DNA of 64,000 nucleotides from IMG/VR virus record IMGVR_UViG_3300036820_000017, positions 1-64,000 of that record; one strand, 5' to 3'. Below are positions 6,946-13,110 of the stretch, piece after piece. A program made the position numbers and the translations under genes. How positions within the stretch are numbered: the first letter of the stretch is position 1; each line of letters opens with the position of its first letter. Under the pieces are notes generated by a model, which was not told where the DNA came from, ran no database searches, and worked only from the letters and a program-made list of their open reading frames with translations. This DNA comes from a virus.

Positions 6946-6962
6946 GCGCCGATATACGGGAG
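6946..6962 (+). promoter_or_regulatory. GCCGATAT-box promoter candidate, copy 2
   Basis: GCGCCGATATACGGGAG, identical to copy 1 over 17 bases, ends three bases before ATG 6966 in a 33-bp intergenic gap. It lies just after the stop of the preceding gene, as expected of an internal promoter. Confidence 0.55.
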
Positions 6963-6965
6963 CGG

Positions 6966-7391
6966 ATGCCTCTCGGGGTGACAGTCGAGCTCCACGATGT
7001 CCGCGATGTCGACGGCTTCGTCAACGCGGCGATCAACCGGCTGGGGTTGCGGTTGTCGCGGGATGCGCGGGAGGAGATGGAGCTCGATGGGTTCGAGATC
7101 ATGTGCGAGCTGGCGTCTCGGTTCACGCCGACGCATGCCCGTCGCGGGTCGTTCAGCGGGTACGCCGGCGAGTTTCTGCCACGCAGGCTGTTGACGGCGT
7201 GGCATAAGGCGAACCGCGGGAGTCATGTCCGGACGCGGAACGGTGAGGGGAAATGCGTGTGGGAGTATCGCCCGGCTGCGGCGAGCTTGGATCAGCTGGT
7301 TTCGACGCCGGGGTTCACCGAGCGTGGCGTCGCGACGATCACGCGGTTTCAGAAGCCACCGCGGGTGACCGCGGCTCAAGCTGCTGCCTGA
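6966..7391 (+). CDS. Sigma-70 region 2-like protein
   Basis: The segment GFEIMCELASRFTP...RRGSFSGYAGEFLPRRLLTAWHK (about residues 42-80) resembles region 2 of sigma-70 proteins. There an acidic helix, a DPxxG turn, FxxYA and an Arg-rich helix bind core polymerase and the -10 box. A later SLDQLV recalls the start of region 3, but no region 4 HTH follows, so at 141 residues it is at best a partial sigma factor. It could be a decoy, a polymerase-binding regulator or one half of a split sigma. The assignment is by eye and moderately certain. Confidence 0.5.
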   Translation: MPLGVTVELHDVRDVDGFVNAAINRLGLRLSRDAREEMELDGFEIMCELASRFTPTHARRGSFSGYAGEFLPRRLLTAWHKANRGSHVRTRNGEGKCVWEYRPAAASLDQLVSTPGFTERGVATITRFQKPPRVTAAQAAA

Positions 7392-7527
7392 GCCCGGCGA
7401 TGTGCCGTCGCATGCACGGGATCGCGGCTTCCCAGTCGGCGAGCTGATTCTCGATCTGGTTTAGCTCCCGGCACAGGCTGTCGTCGGTGATGAAGGGAAT
7501 CGGTATCGGCTGGTGGTCGTCGGCCAA
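7339..7527 (-). CDS. Small leftward helical protein, 62 aa
   Basis: On the minus strand, TTG 7527 has a perfect AGGAGG seven bases upstream, which decides the start; a GTG at 7575 is in frame but lacks one. The product contains a clear coiled-coil-like helix (RELNQIENQLADWEAAIPCMRRHIAGLRQQLE). It overlaps the 3' end of the sigma-like gene by 53 bp and runs against its neighbours. Its orientation opposite to the main early genes suggests independent, perhaps lysogenic, expression. Confidence 0.6.
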   Translation of the reverse strand: MADDHQPIPIPFITDDSLCRELNQIENQLADWEAAIPCMRRHIAGLRQQLEPRSPAVASETA

Positions 7528-7586
7528 CGTGATGCCTCCTCGGATCGCGAGTCGCCTTGAAATGGTAGGGGTCACCCCCGATGTGA

Positions 7587-7604
7587 CGCAACCTGAGGGT
7601 TGCG
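7587..7604. promoter_or_regulatory. Inverted repeat between divergent genes
   Basis: CGCAACC and GGTTGCG form a perfect 7-bp stem with a TGAG tetraloop. It sits between the leftward gene starting at 7527 and the rightward gene at 7632. An operator or a hairpin controlling the leftward leader are both possible. Confidence 0.4.
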
Positions 7605-7613
7605 TGGAGGGGT

Positions 7614-7630
7614 GCGCCGATAGACGAGGG
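7614..7630 (+). promoter_or_regulatory. GCCGATAG-box promoter candidate, copy 3
   Basis: GCGCCGATAGACGAGGG ends one base before GTG 7632. It differs from copies 1 and 2 at three positions while keeping the GCGCCGATA core and the seven-base spacing from GATAGA to the start codon. Confidence 0.5.
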
Positions 7631-7631
7631 C

Positions 7632-8321
7632 GTGGACGACGATCTGGTCATCCGGCATGTCCGGCTGTGCGAGTGCGGGAAACGCGCCGGGCACGACAGC
7701 ATCTGCCGACCCGGCCGCGCACCAGCCGGCCTTGACCCCGACCCCGAAGTCCAGCCCGTCGACCCCGAGGTCGAGAAGGAGTTCGCGCGCCGCAGCGAAG
7801 GCCGGTTCGAGCGGCGCCGCCAAACGTTCGACGCGGAACGCCGCGAACGCAGAGCGACCACCGACACGTTCGAGCTGCACCGCCACGCGAGAGAGCGCGC
7901 GCTCGTGCTCAGCACCGTCGGCGGCAGCGCAATCAGCCGCGGCGCGCCGAACAGCGAAAGCCAGCGGATCGGCCCGGGGCGCCAACAGCAACTCGACGAC
8001 GACCCACGGTGGCGCGAACACTGGGATGTCATCCGGTCGCGGCTCGGCCGGGTGCTCGACCTGCTCGACGAATACGAGGGGCACGGCACCGTCGCCGGCA
8101 CCACACAGCTGCTCGGCGTCGAGAAGAAAAAGCGGGTGATCCGCGACGGCGCGGGCCTGTCACCGCTCGCCGTCGTGGAGAAGCTCGGGCGTGACATCAC
8201 CGGCAGTCCGCGGACGGTGGCGCTCGACCGCGAGGAAGCGGGCGTCTGCGTCCGCGACGGCACCCACCCGCACGAAGGGTGCCGCTGCAAGATCTGCCGC
8301 CAACACGAGCCCGGCATTTAG
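7632..8321 (+). CDS. Hypothetical protein with Cys motifs, 229 aa
   Basis: The N-terminus has CECGKRAGHDSIC and the C-terminus has HEGCRCKICRQH, so zinc-binding clusters flank a highly charged helical middle (residues 45-110). A second helical part (REHWDVIRSRLGRVLDLLDEYEG) follows. No family is recognised. It is driven by a GCCGATAG box and precedes the sigma-factor genes. Confidence 0.6.
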   Translation: MDDDLVIRHVRLCECGKRAGHDSICRPGRAPAGLDPDPEVQPVDPEVEKEFARRSEGRFERRRQTFDAERRERRATTDTFELHRHARERALVLSTVGGSAISRGAPNSESQRIGPGRQQQLDDDPRWREHWDVIRSRLGRVLDLLDEYEGHGTVAGTTQLLGVEKKKRVIRDGAGLSPLAVVEKLGRDITGSPRTVALDREEAGVCVRDGTHPHEGCRCKICRQHEPGI

Positions 8322-8398
8322 GACTAGGCATTTTCGGTGCGCCCGTACCCTGTTCTGTCGCTGGGCAAACTTCGCCCGCAGCCTCGCCGGCAAGCCGC

Positions 8399-8818
8399 AT
8401 GACCGCCCCCGCTTCCGGCTCACGCTACCCGCAGCTGCGCGACCTCGCCTGGTGGCGTCAGCACGGCAGCCTGAGCAACATCGCCATTTCGGAGATGCTC
8501 GGCGCTGGCCGCGAGACCGTCCGTCTCGCGCGCCGCGACATCGGCATCGCCGCACTCCCTCGCGGTCGCGCCCGCGGCGCAACGATCCGCGCAGCCACCA
8601 CGCACACCCTGGAGTCCATCGAGGACATCCTGGTGGCTCGCATCAGCCGAGAGCGACGCAAGCTCTCAGCCACCGAGGATCTCCTCGTCGCTCGCCTCCG
8701 CGCGGCGCACGAAGCGCGCGCCGCGGGCGACGACCCCGCTTACGACGACGCGCTACTCGGCGTCAGCAGCGCCGCCGCGCTGATCGTCGACCACCGCCGC
8801 AAGCTCAGGGCCGCGTGA
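8399..8818 (+). CDS. HTH DNA-binding protein, 139 aa
   Basis: From ATG 8399 the product has WWRQHGSLSNIAISEMLGAGRETVRLARRDIGI near residues 18-50, a helix-turn-helix. A long helical region follows (SIEDILVARISRERRKLSATEDLLVARLRAAHEARAA). The layout, HTH then coiled coil, resembles small regulators and small terminase subunits, but a separate small-terminase candidate lies at 9767. Earlier in-frame starts are low complexity and were not used. Confidence 0.6.
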   Translation: MTAPASGSRYPQLRDLAWWRQHGSLSNIAISEMLGAGRETVRLARRDIGIAALPRGRARGATIRAATTHTLESIEDILVARISRERRKLSATEDLLVARLRAAHEARAAGDDPAYDDALLGVSSAAALIVDHRRKLRAA

Positions 8819-8821
8819 CCC

Positions 8822-9037
8822 GTGGGCCTCACGTTCCCGACCGGCCACCGCGGCTACCTCGCGCCGCCCGGCATGCCAGACCGAGCGAGCCACTGCCAGT
8901 GCGAACGCGGACCGATGCTCCTCCGCGGCCACGACGCGTGCCTGAACTGCGGCCGCTACCCCAAGGACACGATCGCCGAGACATGGACACAGCGAGCCCA
9001 AGAGATCGCCGCCGGCCGCGCGAAACGCAAACGCTGA
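8822..9037 (+). CDS. Small Cys-rich zinc-ribbon-like protein, 71 aa
   Basis: GTG 8822 starts a product with CQCERG and CLNCG spaced about 15 residues apart, fitting a zinc ribbon. The C-terminus is basic (AGRAKRKR). It overlaps the start of the sigma factor gene by 55 bp in another frame, suggesting coupled expression. Confidence 0.55.
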   Translation: MGLTFPTGHRGYLAPPGMPDRASHCQCERGPMLLRGHDACLNCGRYPKDTIAETWTQRAQEIAAGRAKRKR

Positions 9038-9756
9038 CCGCCGCCGACCGCGACCAGCTTGTCGTCGACCACCGGTATCTCGCCGAAACGCTCGCGTGGC
9101 GCTACGTCCAGCGGGTCCGCGGCGGAATCGACGTCGACGACCTGATCTCCGACGGATACCACGGCCTGTCACGCGCCGCCCGCACCTACGACCCGTCGCT
9201 CGGAGGCTTCCAGACGTTCGCGTGGCCCTGCATCAAAGGCGCAATCCTCGATGGTGTCCGCCGCCGCGACCACGCCAGCCGCGGCCTGCGAAGCGCGGAC
9301 CTACGGATGCAGCGCGCGCGCTACCGGTTCGCGTCGCGTGAGCACCGATTCCCGACCGACCGCGAGCTCGCCGACGAACTCGGGTGGACAGCCACGCAGG
9401 TTCACAAGTGGCGCACCCGACTACTCGCCGCCGACCCACTGTCGATCCACGCGCCGGCACCCAGCGAGGATCCGGACGGCATCCCGATCGAGGACGGCGA
9501 CGCGATCCGCGACCCGTCCGCCGACACCGAAGCCGACGCGCTCGCAGCGATCGCTGCCGGGGAGGCCAGCGAACTCGCGCGGCTCGTGCAACTACTTCCC
9601 GGCCGCCAGCAGCAGGTGCTGCGCCTGTACTTCTGGGGTGAGATGACGCTCAGCGAGATCGGCGACCTGCTCGGCGTGCATGAGTCGCGGGTCTGTCAGT
9701 TGAAGACTCTCGCGTTGAGCCGCCTGCGGGTCCTGATCGAGCCGCTGGCGGCGTGA
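8983..9756 (+). CDS. FliA/WhiG-like RNA polymerase sigma factor
   Basis: From ATG 8983 the 257-residue protein shows region 2 at about residues 26-97 (IDVDDLISDGYHGLSRAARTYDP...FQTFA...AILD), region 3 at about 119-146 and region 4 at about 199-250. The region 4 HTH (LSEIGDLLGVHESRVCQLKTLALSRLR) is characteristic of FliA, SigD and WhiG. Known members recognise a GCCGATAA/T -10 box. Four genes in this window have a GCCGATA box right before their start. It lies just upstream of the terminase genes, so a role in switching to middle or late expression is likely. Confidence 0.88.
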   Translation: MDTASPRDRRRPRETQTLTAADRDQLVVDHRYLAETLAWRYVQRVRGGIDVDDLISDGYHGLSRAARTYDPSLGGFQTFAWPCIKGAILDGVRRRDHASRGLRSADLRMQRARYRFASREHRFPTDRELADELGWTATQVHKWRTRLLAADPLSIHAPAPSEDPDGIPIEDGDAIRDPSADTEADALAAIAAGEASELARLVQLLPGRQQQVLRLYFWGEMTLSEIGDLLGVHESRVCQLKTLALSRLRVLIEPLAA

Positions 9757-9766
9757 AGGACTAGCA

Positions 9767-10459
9767 GTGGCCGTCTTTGACCCCGACAAGCACTGCGGTG
9801 CTCAGCGACCCAACCAGCCCGTCGGGACGCTCTGCACCCGCCCGAAAGGGTGGGGGACGCCGCATCCCGGTGTCGGGCACTGCAAGCGGCACGGCGGATC
9901 GACTGCGGCGCAGTCCAAGGCGGCCGAGGTGGAGATCGCGCGGCGCGAGTGTGACCGGCTCGGCATCCCCGTCGAGATCGACCCCGGCGAAGCGCTGATG
10001 CAGGAGTTGTGGGAGACGGCCGGCAATGTGGCGTTCTACCGCGCGCTCGTGCAGCAACTCCCCACGCATCCCGAGCCTGACGTGTTCGTCACCGGCGGCG
10101 CCGACGATGCTGGCGACTACACGCTCGCGCACTGGGAGCGAGGCGCGCCGGGCGTGTACGGCCGCATGTACCACGAGAGCGGACTGCCGACCGGCGAAGC
10201 TAGGCCGCACGTGCTGGTCACGCTGTACAACGCTGAGCGCAAGCATCTGACCGACGTCGCGACCGCTGCGCTGCGCGCTGGCGTGGAGGAACGCCGCGTG
10301 CGGATGGCTGAGGCTGACGCAGCGCGGATCTTCGGCGCGCAGGTCGCCGCGCTGGCAGCGATCGGCATGGGGGACCGCCTTGATGACTTCCGCCGAGCTT
10401 TCGCCGACGCCCTCCGCCGCAGAGAGCCCCCTGCTCTCGGCGCTGCTGGCGCAGGCTGA
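9767..10459 (+). CDS. Terminase small subunit-like protein
   Basis: The 230-residue protein begins with a Cys/His segment (CTRPKGWGTPHPGVGHCKRHGG, read in two parts at residues 23-44) typical of small-terminase-like proteins of actinophages. A helical body and an Ala-rich C-terminus (RRVRMAEADAARIFGAQVAALAAIG) follow. It sits directly upstream of and overlaps the large terminase gene. The expected role is recognition of phage DNA ends for packaging. Confidence 0.7.
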   Translation: MAVFDPDKHCGAQRPNQPVGTLCTRPKGWGTPHPGVGHCKRHGGSTAAQSKAAEVEIARRECDRLGIPVEIDPGEALMQELWETAGNVAFYRALVQQLPTHPEPDVFVTGGADDAGDYTLAHWERGAPGVYGRMYHESGLPTGEARPHVLVTLYNAERKHLTDVATAALRAGVEERRVRMAEADAARIFGAQVAALAAIGMGDRLDDFRRAFADALRRREPPALGAAGAG

Positions 10460-11210
10460 ACCCGCGTCGCAGGAGTGGGCGTGGCTCGAGCACGCCCGTC
10501 CGGAGCAGCTTGCGCCTGCGGGCGACTGGTTTGTGTGGCTGATCATGGCCGGCCGCGGGTTCGGGAAGACCCGAACCGGCGCCGAGTGGCTCGCGCGGCA
10601 GGCGACCGTCAACGGCGGCCTGCACTGGGCGGTTGTCGCGAGGTCGACGCAGGACTGCCGCGAGGTGTGCGTCGAAGGGCCATCCGGACTGCTGAAAGCG
10701 CTCGGGTTGACGCTCGACTCGCCGGGCTATAACCGCACGACGGGTGAGATCCGGCTGCCGGGCGGCAGCGTGATCCACTCGTACAGCGCGGAGAAGCCCG
10801 ATCGGATGCGCGGCCCGAACCTTGCTGGCGCGTGGTGCGACGAGATCGGCACGTGGCGGTATGTGGAGGCGTGGACCGAGGGTCTCGTGCCCGCACTGCG
10901 GATCGGTGATCCGCGCGTCGTGGTGACCACGACGCCGCGGCGGACGCCGCTGATCAAGGATCTACTCAGCCGCGATGACGGCAGCGTGAACCTGACGCGC
11001 GGGTCGACGTTCCACAACGCGGCCAACCTCTCGGCGTCAGCGCTGGCGGAGCTGAAACGCCGGTACGAAGGCACCCGGCTGGGTCGCCAGGAGCTGTACG
11101 GCGAGATGGTCGACGATGTCGAGGGCGCGTTGTGGACCCGCGACATGCTCGAATCGCGCGCGCGGTTTGAGATCGAACTCGTCCCGGGTGCCTTCAGGAT
11201 GGGGTCATAG
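10383..11210 (+). CDS. Terminase large subunit, ATPase half
   Basis: The product has Walker A AGRGFGKT (residues 56-63), a Walker B-type LAGAWCDEIG with acidic D153-E154 and the coupling motif TTTP (182-185). This is the packaging ATPase. It stops at residue 275, after ALWTRDMLESRARFEIE, exactly where the nuclease domain should begin. That domain continues in a separate reading frame at 11783 beyond an inserted HNH gene. Start is ATG 10383; TTG 10380 is one codon upstream. The likely product is a separate motor domain that works with the downstream half. Confidence 0.9.
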   Translation: MTSAELSPTPSAAESPLLSALLAQAEPASQEWAWLEHARPEQLAPAGDWFVWLIMAGRGFGKTRTGAEWLARQATVNGGLHWAVVARSTQDCREVCVEGPSGLLKALGLTLDSPGYNRTTGEIRLPGGSVIHSYSAEKPDRMRGPNLAGAWCDEIGTWRYVEAWTEGLVPALRIGDPRVVVTTTPRRTPLIKDLLSRDDGSVNLTRGSTFHNAANLSASALAELKRRYEGTRLGRQELYGEMVDDVEGALWTRDMLESRARFEIELVPGAFRMGS

Positions 11211-11244
11211 GCGTATCGTCCGACCCAGGCCCTACAGTGTGGGG

Positions 11245-11835
11245 ATGGCGCCTCCGAAGAAACTACCAACGAAGTGCCGTATCAGCTGGTGCGACCAGCA
11301 GGCCGCCATCGGACGCAAGGGCTGGTGCAGCCTCCACTACCAGAAATGGCGCAGGCACGGCGACCCCGAGCGCGTCGTCATCATCCGCCAGCACCCCGAC
11401 GTCTGCACGCTCGAAGGATGCGACGAGCCCTACTACGCCCGGCACTACTGCAAGACGCACTACCGGCGCTGGAAGGCCCACGGCGACCCGCACATCGTGC
11501 TCGCGAGCCATCCCGGTGCGTCTTGGATCAGCACAGAGGGCTATCGCTTCCTGTATCGGCCCGAGCATCCGAACGCCAGCAGGAAGGGCACCATCGCCGA
11601 ACACCGGCTGGTCATGGCCGAAAAGCTCGGCCGCCCTCTGCTGCTGGGCGAAACGGTGCATCACTGCAACGGCGACAAGCTGGACAATCGGCCGGAGAAC
11701 GTCGCCCTCCGCGTTGGCCGCCATGGCAAGGGCGCGGACGTGGATGCGCTCGTCGAGTGGGCCCGGGAGGTGCTTCGTCGCTATGACTCGGACGATTCAC
11801 CCGTGGGACCTCGGCCGCATATGCGTGGCGGTTGA
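11245..11835 (+). CDS. HNH homing endonuclease inserted in terminase
   Basis: The 196-residue protein has two Cys/His repeats (C11, C16, C28, H31 and C54, C59, C69, H72, each ending HYxxW..HGDP). An HNH domain follows with H139-H140, N148 and N152 (VHHCNGDKLDNRPENV). It cuts DNA and probably promotes its own copying into terminase genes lacking it. TACAGT lies six bases before the ATG and there is no Shine-Dalgarno, suggesting a leaderless transcript. Its last 53 bases overlap the start of the nuclease half of the terminase. Confidence 0.88.
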   Translation: MAPPKKLPTKCRISWCDQQAAIGRKGWCSLHYQKWRRHGDPERVVIIRQHPDVCTLEGCDEPYYARHYCKTHYRRWKAHGDPHIVLASHPGASWISTEGYRFLYRPEHPNASRKGTIAEHRLVMAEKLGRPLLLGETVHHCNGDKLDNRPENVALRVGRHGKGADVDALVEWAREVLRRYDSDDSPVGPRPHMRGG

Positions 11836-12343
11836 TCCGGCGACGACGTCCGGTGAGTCGGCGGACGACACCGGGATCATCGTCGCTGGCCTCGGCCGTG
11901 ACGGCGACGGGTACGTCCTCGACGACCTCACGTGCCACCTCTCGCCGGATGGGTGGGCGAAACGCGTCAAGTTCGGCTACGACAAATGGCAGGCCGACCG
12001 TGTGATCGCGGAGGCCAACAACGGCGGCGAGCTCGTCCGCACCGTCCTGATGACCCAGGACGAGAACATGCCGCTCACGCTCGTGCATGCATCCCGGGGG
12101 AAGCTGACCCGCGCTGAGCCGGTCGCTGCGTTGTATGAGCAGGGCCGGGTGCATCACGTCGGGATGTTCCCCGAGCTTGAGGATCAGTTGTGCGAGTGGG
12201 TGCCGGGCGATTCGGATTCGCCGGACCGGTTGGATGCGTTGGTGTGGGCGTTGACGGAGTTGATGGTGCGTCCGTCGATGTCGATGCCGGAGGACGCGTC
12301 GTTCTGGTCTGAGCCGCCCACGCCGTCGCGCTGGGCGAGCTAG
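11783..12343 (+). CDS. Terminase large subunit, nuclease half
   Basis: ATG 11783, with GGGAGGTG upstream at 11764-11771, gives 186 residues. They contain the RNase H-like nuclease motifs of large terminases: D18 (VAVDPATTSGESADD), E77 (AEANNGG) and D151 (RLDALVWALTEL). These acidic residues bind the metals that cut concatemer DNA. The domain has no ATPase part of its own; that is encoded at 10383-11210. The split falls at the domain boundary, so the two products could act in trans. Confidence 0.85.
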   Translation: MTRTIHPWDLGRICVAVDPATTSGESADDTGIIVAGLGRDGDGYVLDDLTCHLSPDGWAKRVKFGYDKWQADRVIAEANNGGELVRTVLMTQDENMPLTLVHASRGKLTRAEPVAALYEQGRVHHVGMFPELEDQLCEWVPGDSDSPDRLDALVWALTELMVRPSMSMPEDASFWSEPPTPSRWAS

Positions 12344-12344
12344 G

Positions 12345-12465
12345 CGGCTCCGGCAAGGGCCTCACCCTTGCGACCTCCGAGCCACTCGGCGCTCTTCTGC
12401 TCCCCGTCGGCCTCTTGCGCAGTCGGCCGGCGGATCACTGCGAGACGGGCTGAGCTACGGAGCCG
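12345..12465 (+). ncRNA. Structured RNA candidate between terminase and portal
   Basis: The gap between stop 12343 and the next Shine-Dalgarno folds by eye into a multibranched structure. The closing helix is CGGCTCCG (12345-12352) with CGGAGCCG (12458-12465), 8 bp perfect. A stacked hairpin GCAAGGG/CCCTTGC (12353-12371) and a hairpin CCGAG/CTCGG (12377-12389) lie inside. A long arm has GCTC/GAGC, CCCGTC/GACGGG (12403-12408 with 12444-12449) and CGCAGT/ACTGCG (12418-12423 with 12437-12442). No open frame fits. High GC makes chance pairing easier, but four nested helices in the only sizeable gap here are notable. No known RNA family is recognised. Confidence 0.4.
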
Positions 12466-12517
12466 ACCCCGTGAAGTATCTCACCCACCACGGCGCCACC
12501 GGCGCGAAGGAGGACAC

Positions 12518-13096
12518 ATGTTCCAACGCAAGCGCACCCCGCGCGACCCGCACACCGTCGCCGTCGAACTCCGACTGCACCACACCGGGGCGCCCAACTA
12601 CCTGTCTCACCCGATGCTTCTGTTCGCGCCCGACGCTCCTGCGGCAGACCGGACGCTCGCGATGGAGTGGCTCAAGGCTTGGACTGCGGCGCAGTCCAAG
12701 CCGGACGCTCCCAAGCCCAAGACGGAGACGATCGGCCACGTCACGCTGGAGATCGAGCCGGTGCTCACCAGCACGTCGGAGCGGGCCATCCGCAAGCTCG
12801 TCCGCGACGAGATCCGCGCTGCCAAGCGCGAGACCGGCGAGTGCATCGGCGAGGCCACGCTCGAACTCAAGGCCGACACCGGCCGACTCGACGCCGACCT
12901 TGCCGCGGCCGAGGAGAAGGTCGCCGCCTCGATCGAGCGCATGCGGAAGATGCTGCAGTCCGTCGGCGCGCCCGGCAGCGAGGACAACCCTGTCGTCGTC
13001 AGGCTCGAGCGCGACGTCCGGTACCAGCAGGTCGGCGGCAACTTCGCGTACGGCGGCATCGTCCCGGCCGGCGCAACGCCGTCCGCCAGCGACTGA
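12518..13096 (+). CDS. Hypothetical protein with tape-measure-like module
   Basis: ATG 12518 has a GAAGGAGG Shine-Dalgarno. The 192-residue product contains GEATLELKADTGRLDADL followed by AAAEEKVAASIERM around residues 110-142. This closely resembles the first 40 residues of the tape measure protein at 38284 (GSATLELDTDQAPLDSGL...). The C-terminus is Gly-rich (YGGIVPAGATPSASD). A head or packaging role is suggested only by its place between terminase and portal. Confidence 0.6.
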   Translation: MFQRKRTPRDPHTVAVELRLHHTGAPNYLSHPMLLFAPDAPAADRTLAMEWLKAWTAAQSKPDAPKPKTETIGHVTLEIEPVLTSTSERAIRKLVRDEIRAAKRETGECIGEATLELKADTGRLDADLAAAEEKVAASIERMRKMLQSVGAPGSEDNPVVVRLERDVRYQQVGGNFAYGGIVPAGATPSASD

Positions 13097-13110
13097 GCCG
13101 GGAGGGCCCG

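Noticed and set aside
11190-11790. Group I intron or intein in the terminase gene
   Set aside because: A stop codon ends the ATPase half, which excludes an intein. Only 34 noncoding bases precede the HNH gene and none follow it, so there is no room for an intron ribozyme core.
12346-12464. A tRNA on the minus strand (GGCTCCGTAGCTCAG looks like a tRNA 5' end)
   Set aside because: The complementary acceptor end is 119 bases away, and there is no TTCRA T loop or proper anticodon arm. It is kept only as a general structured RNA candidate.
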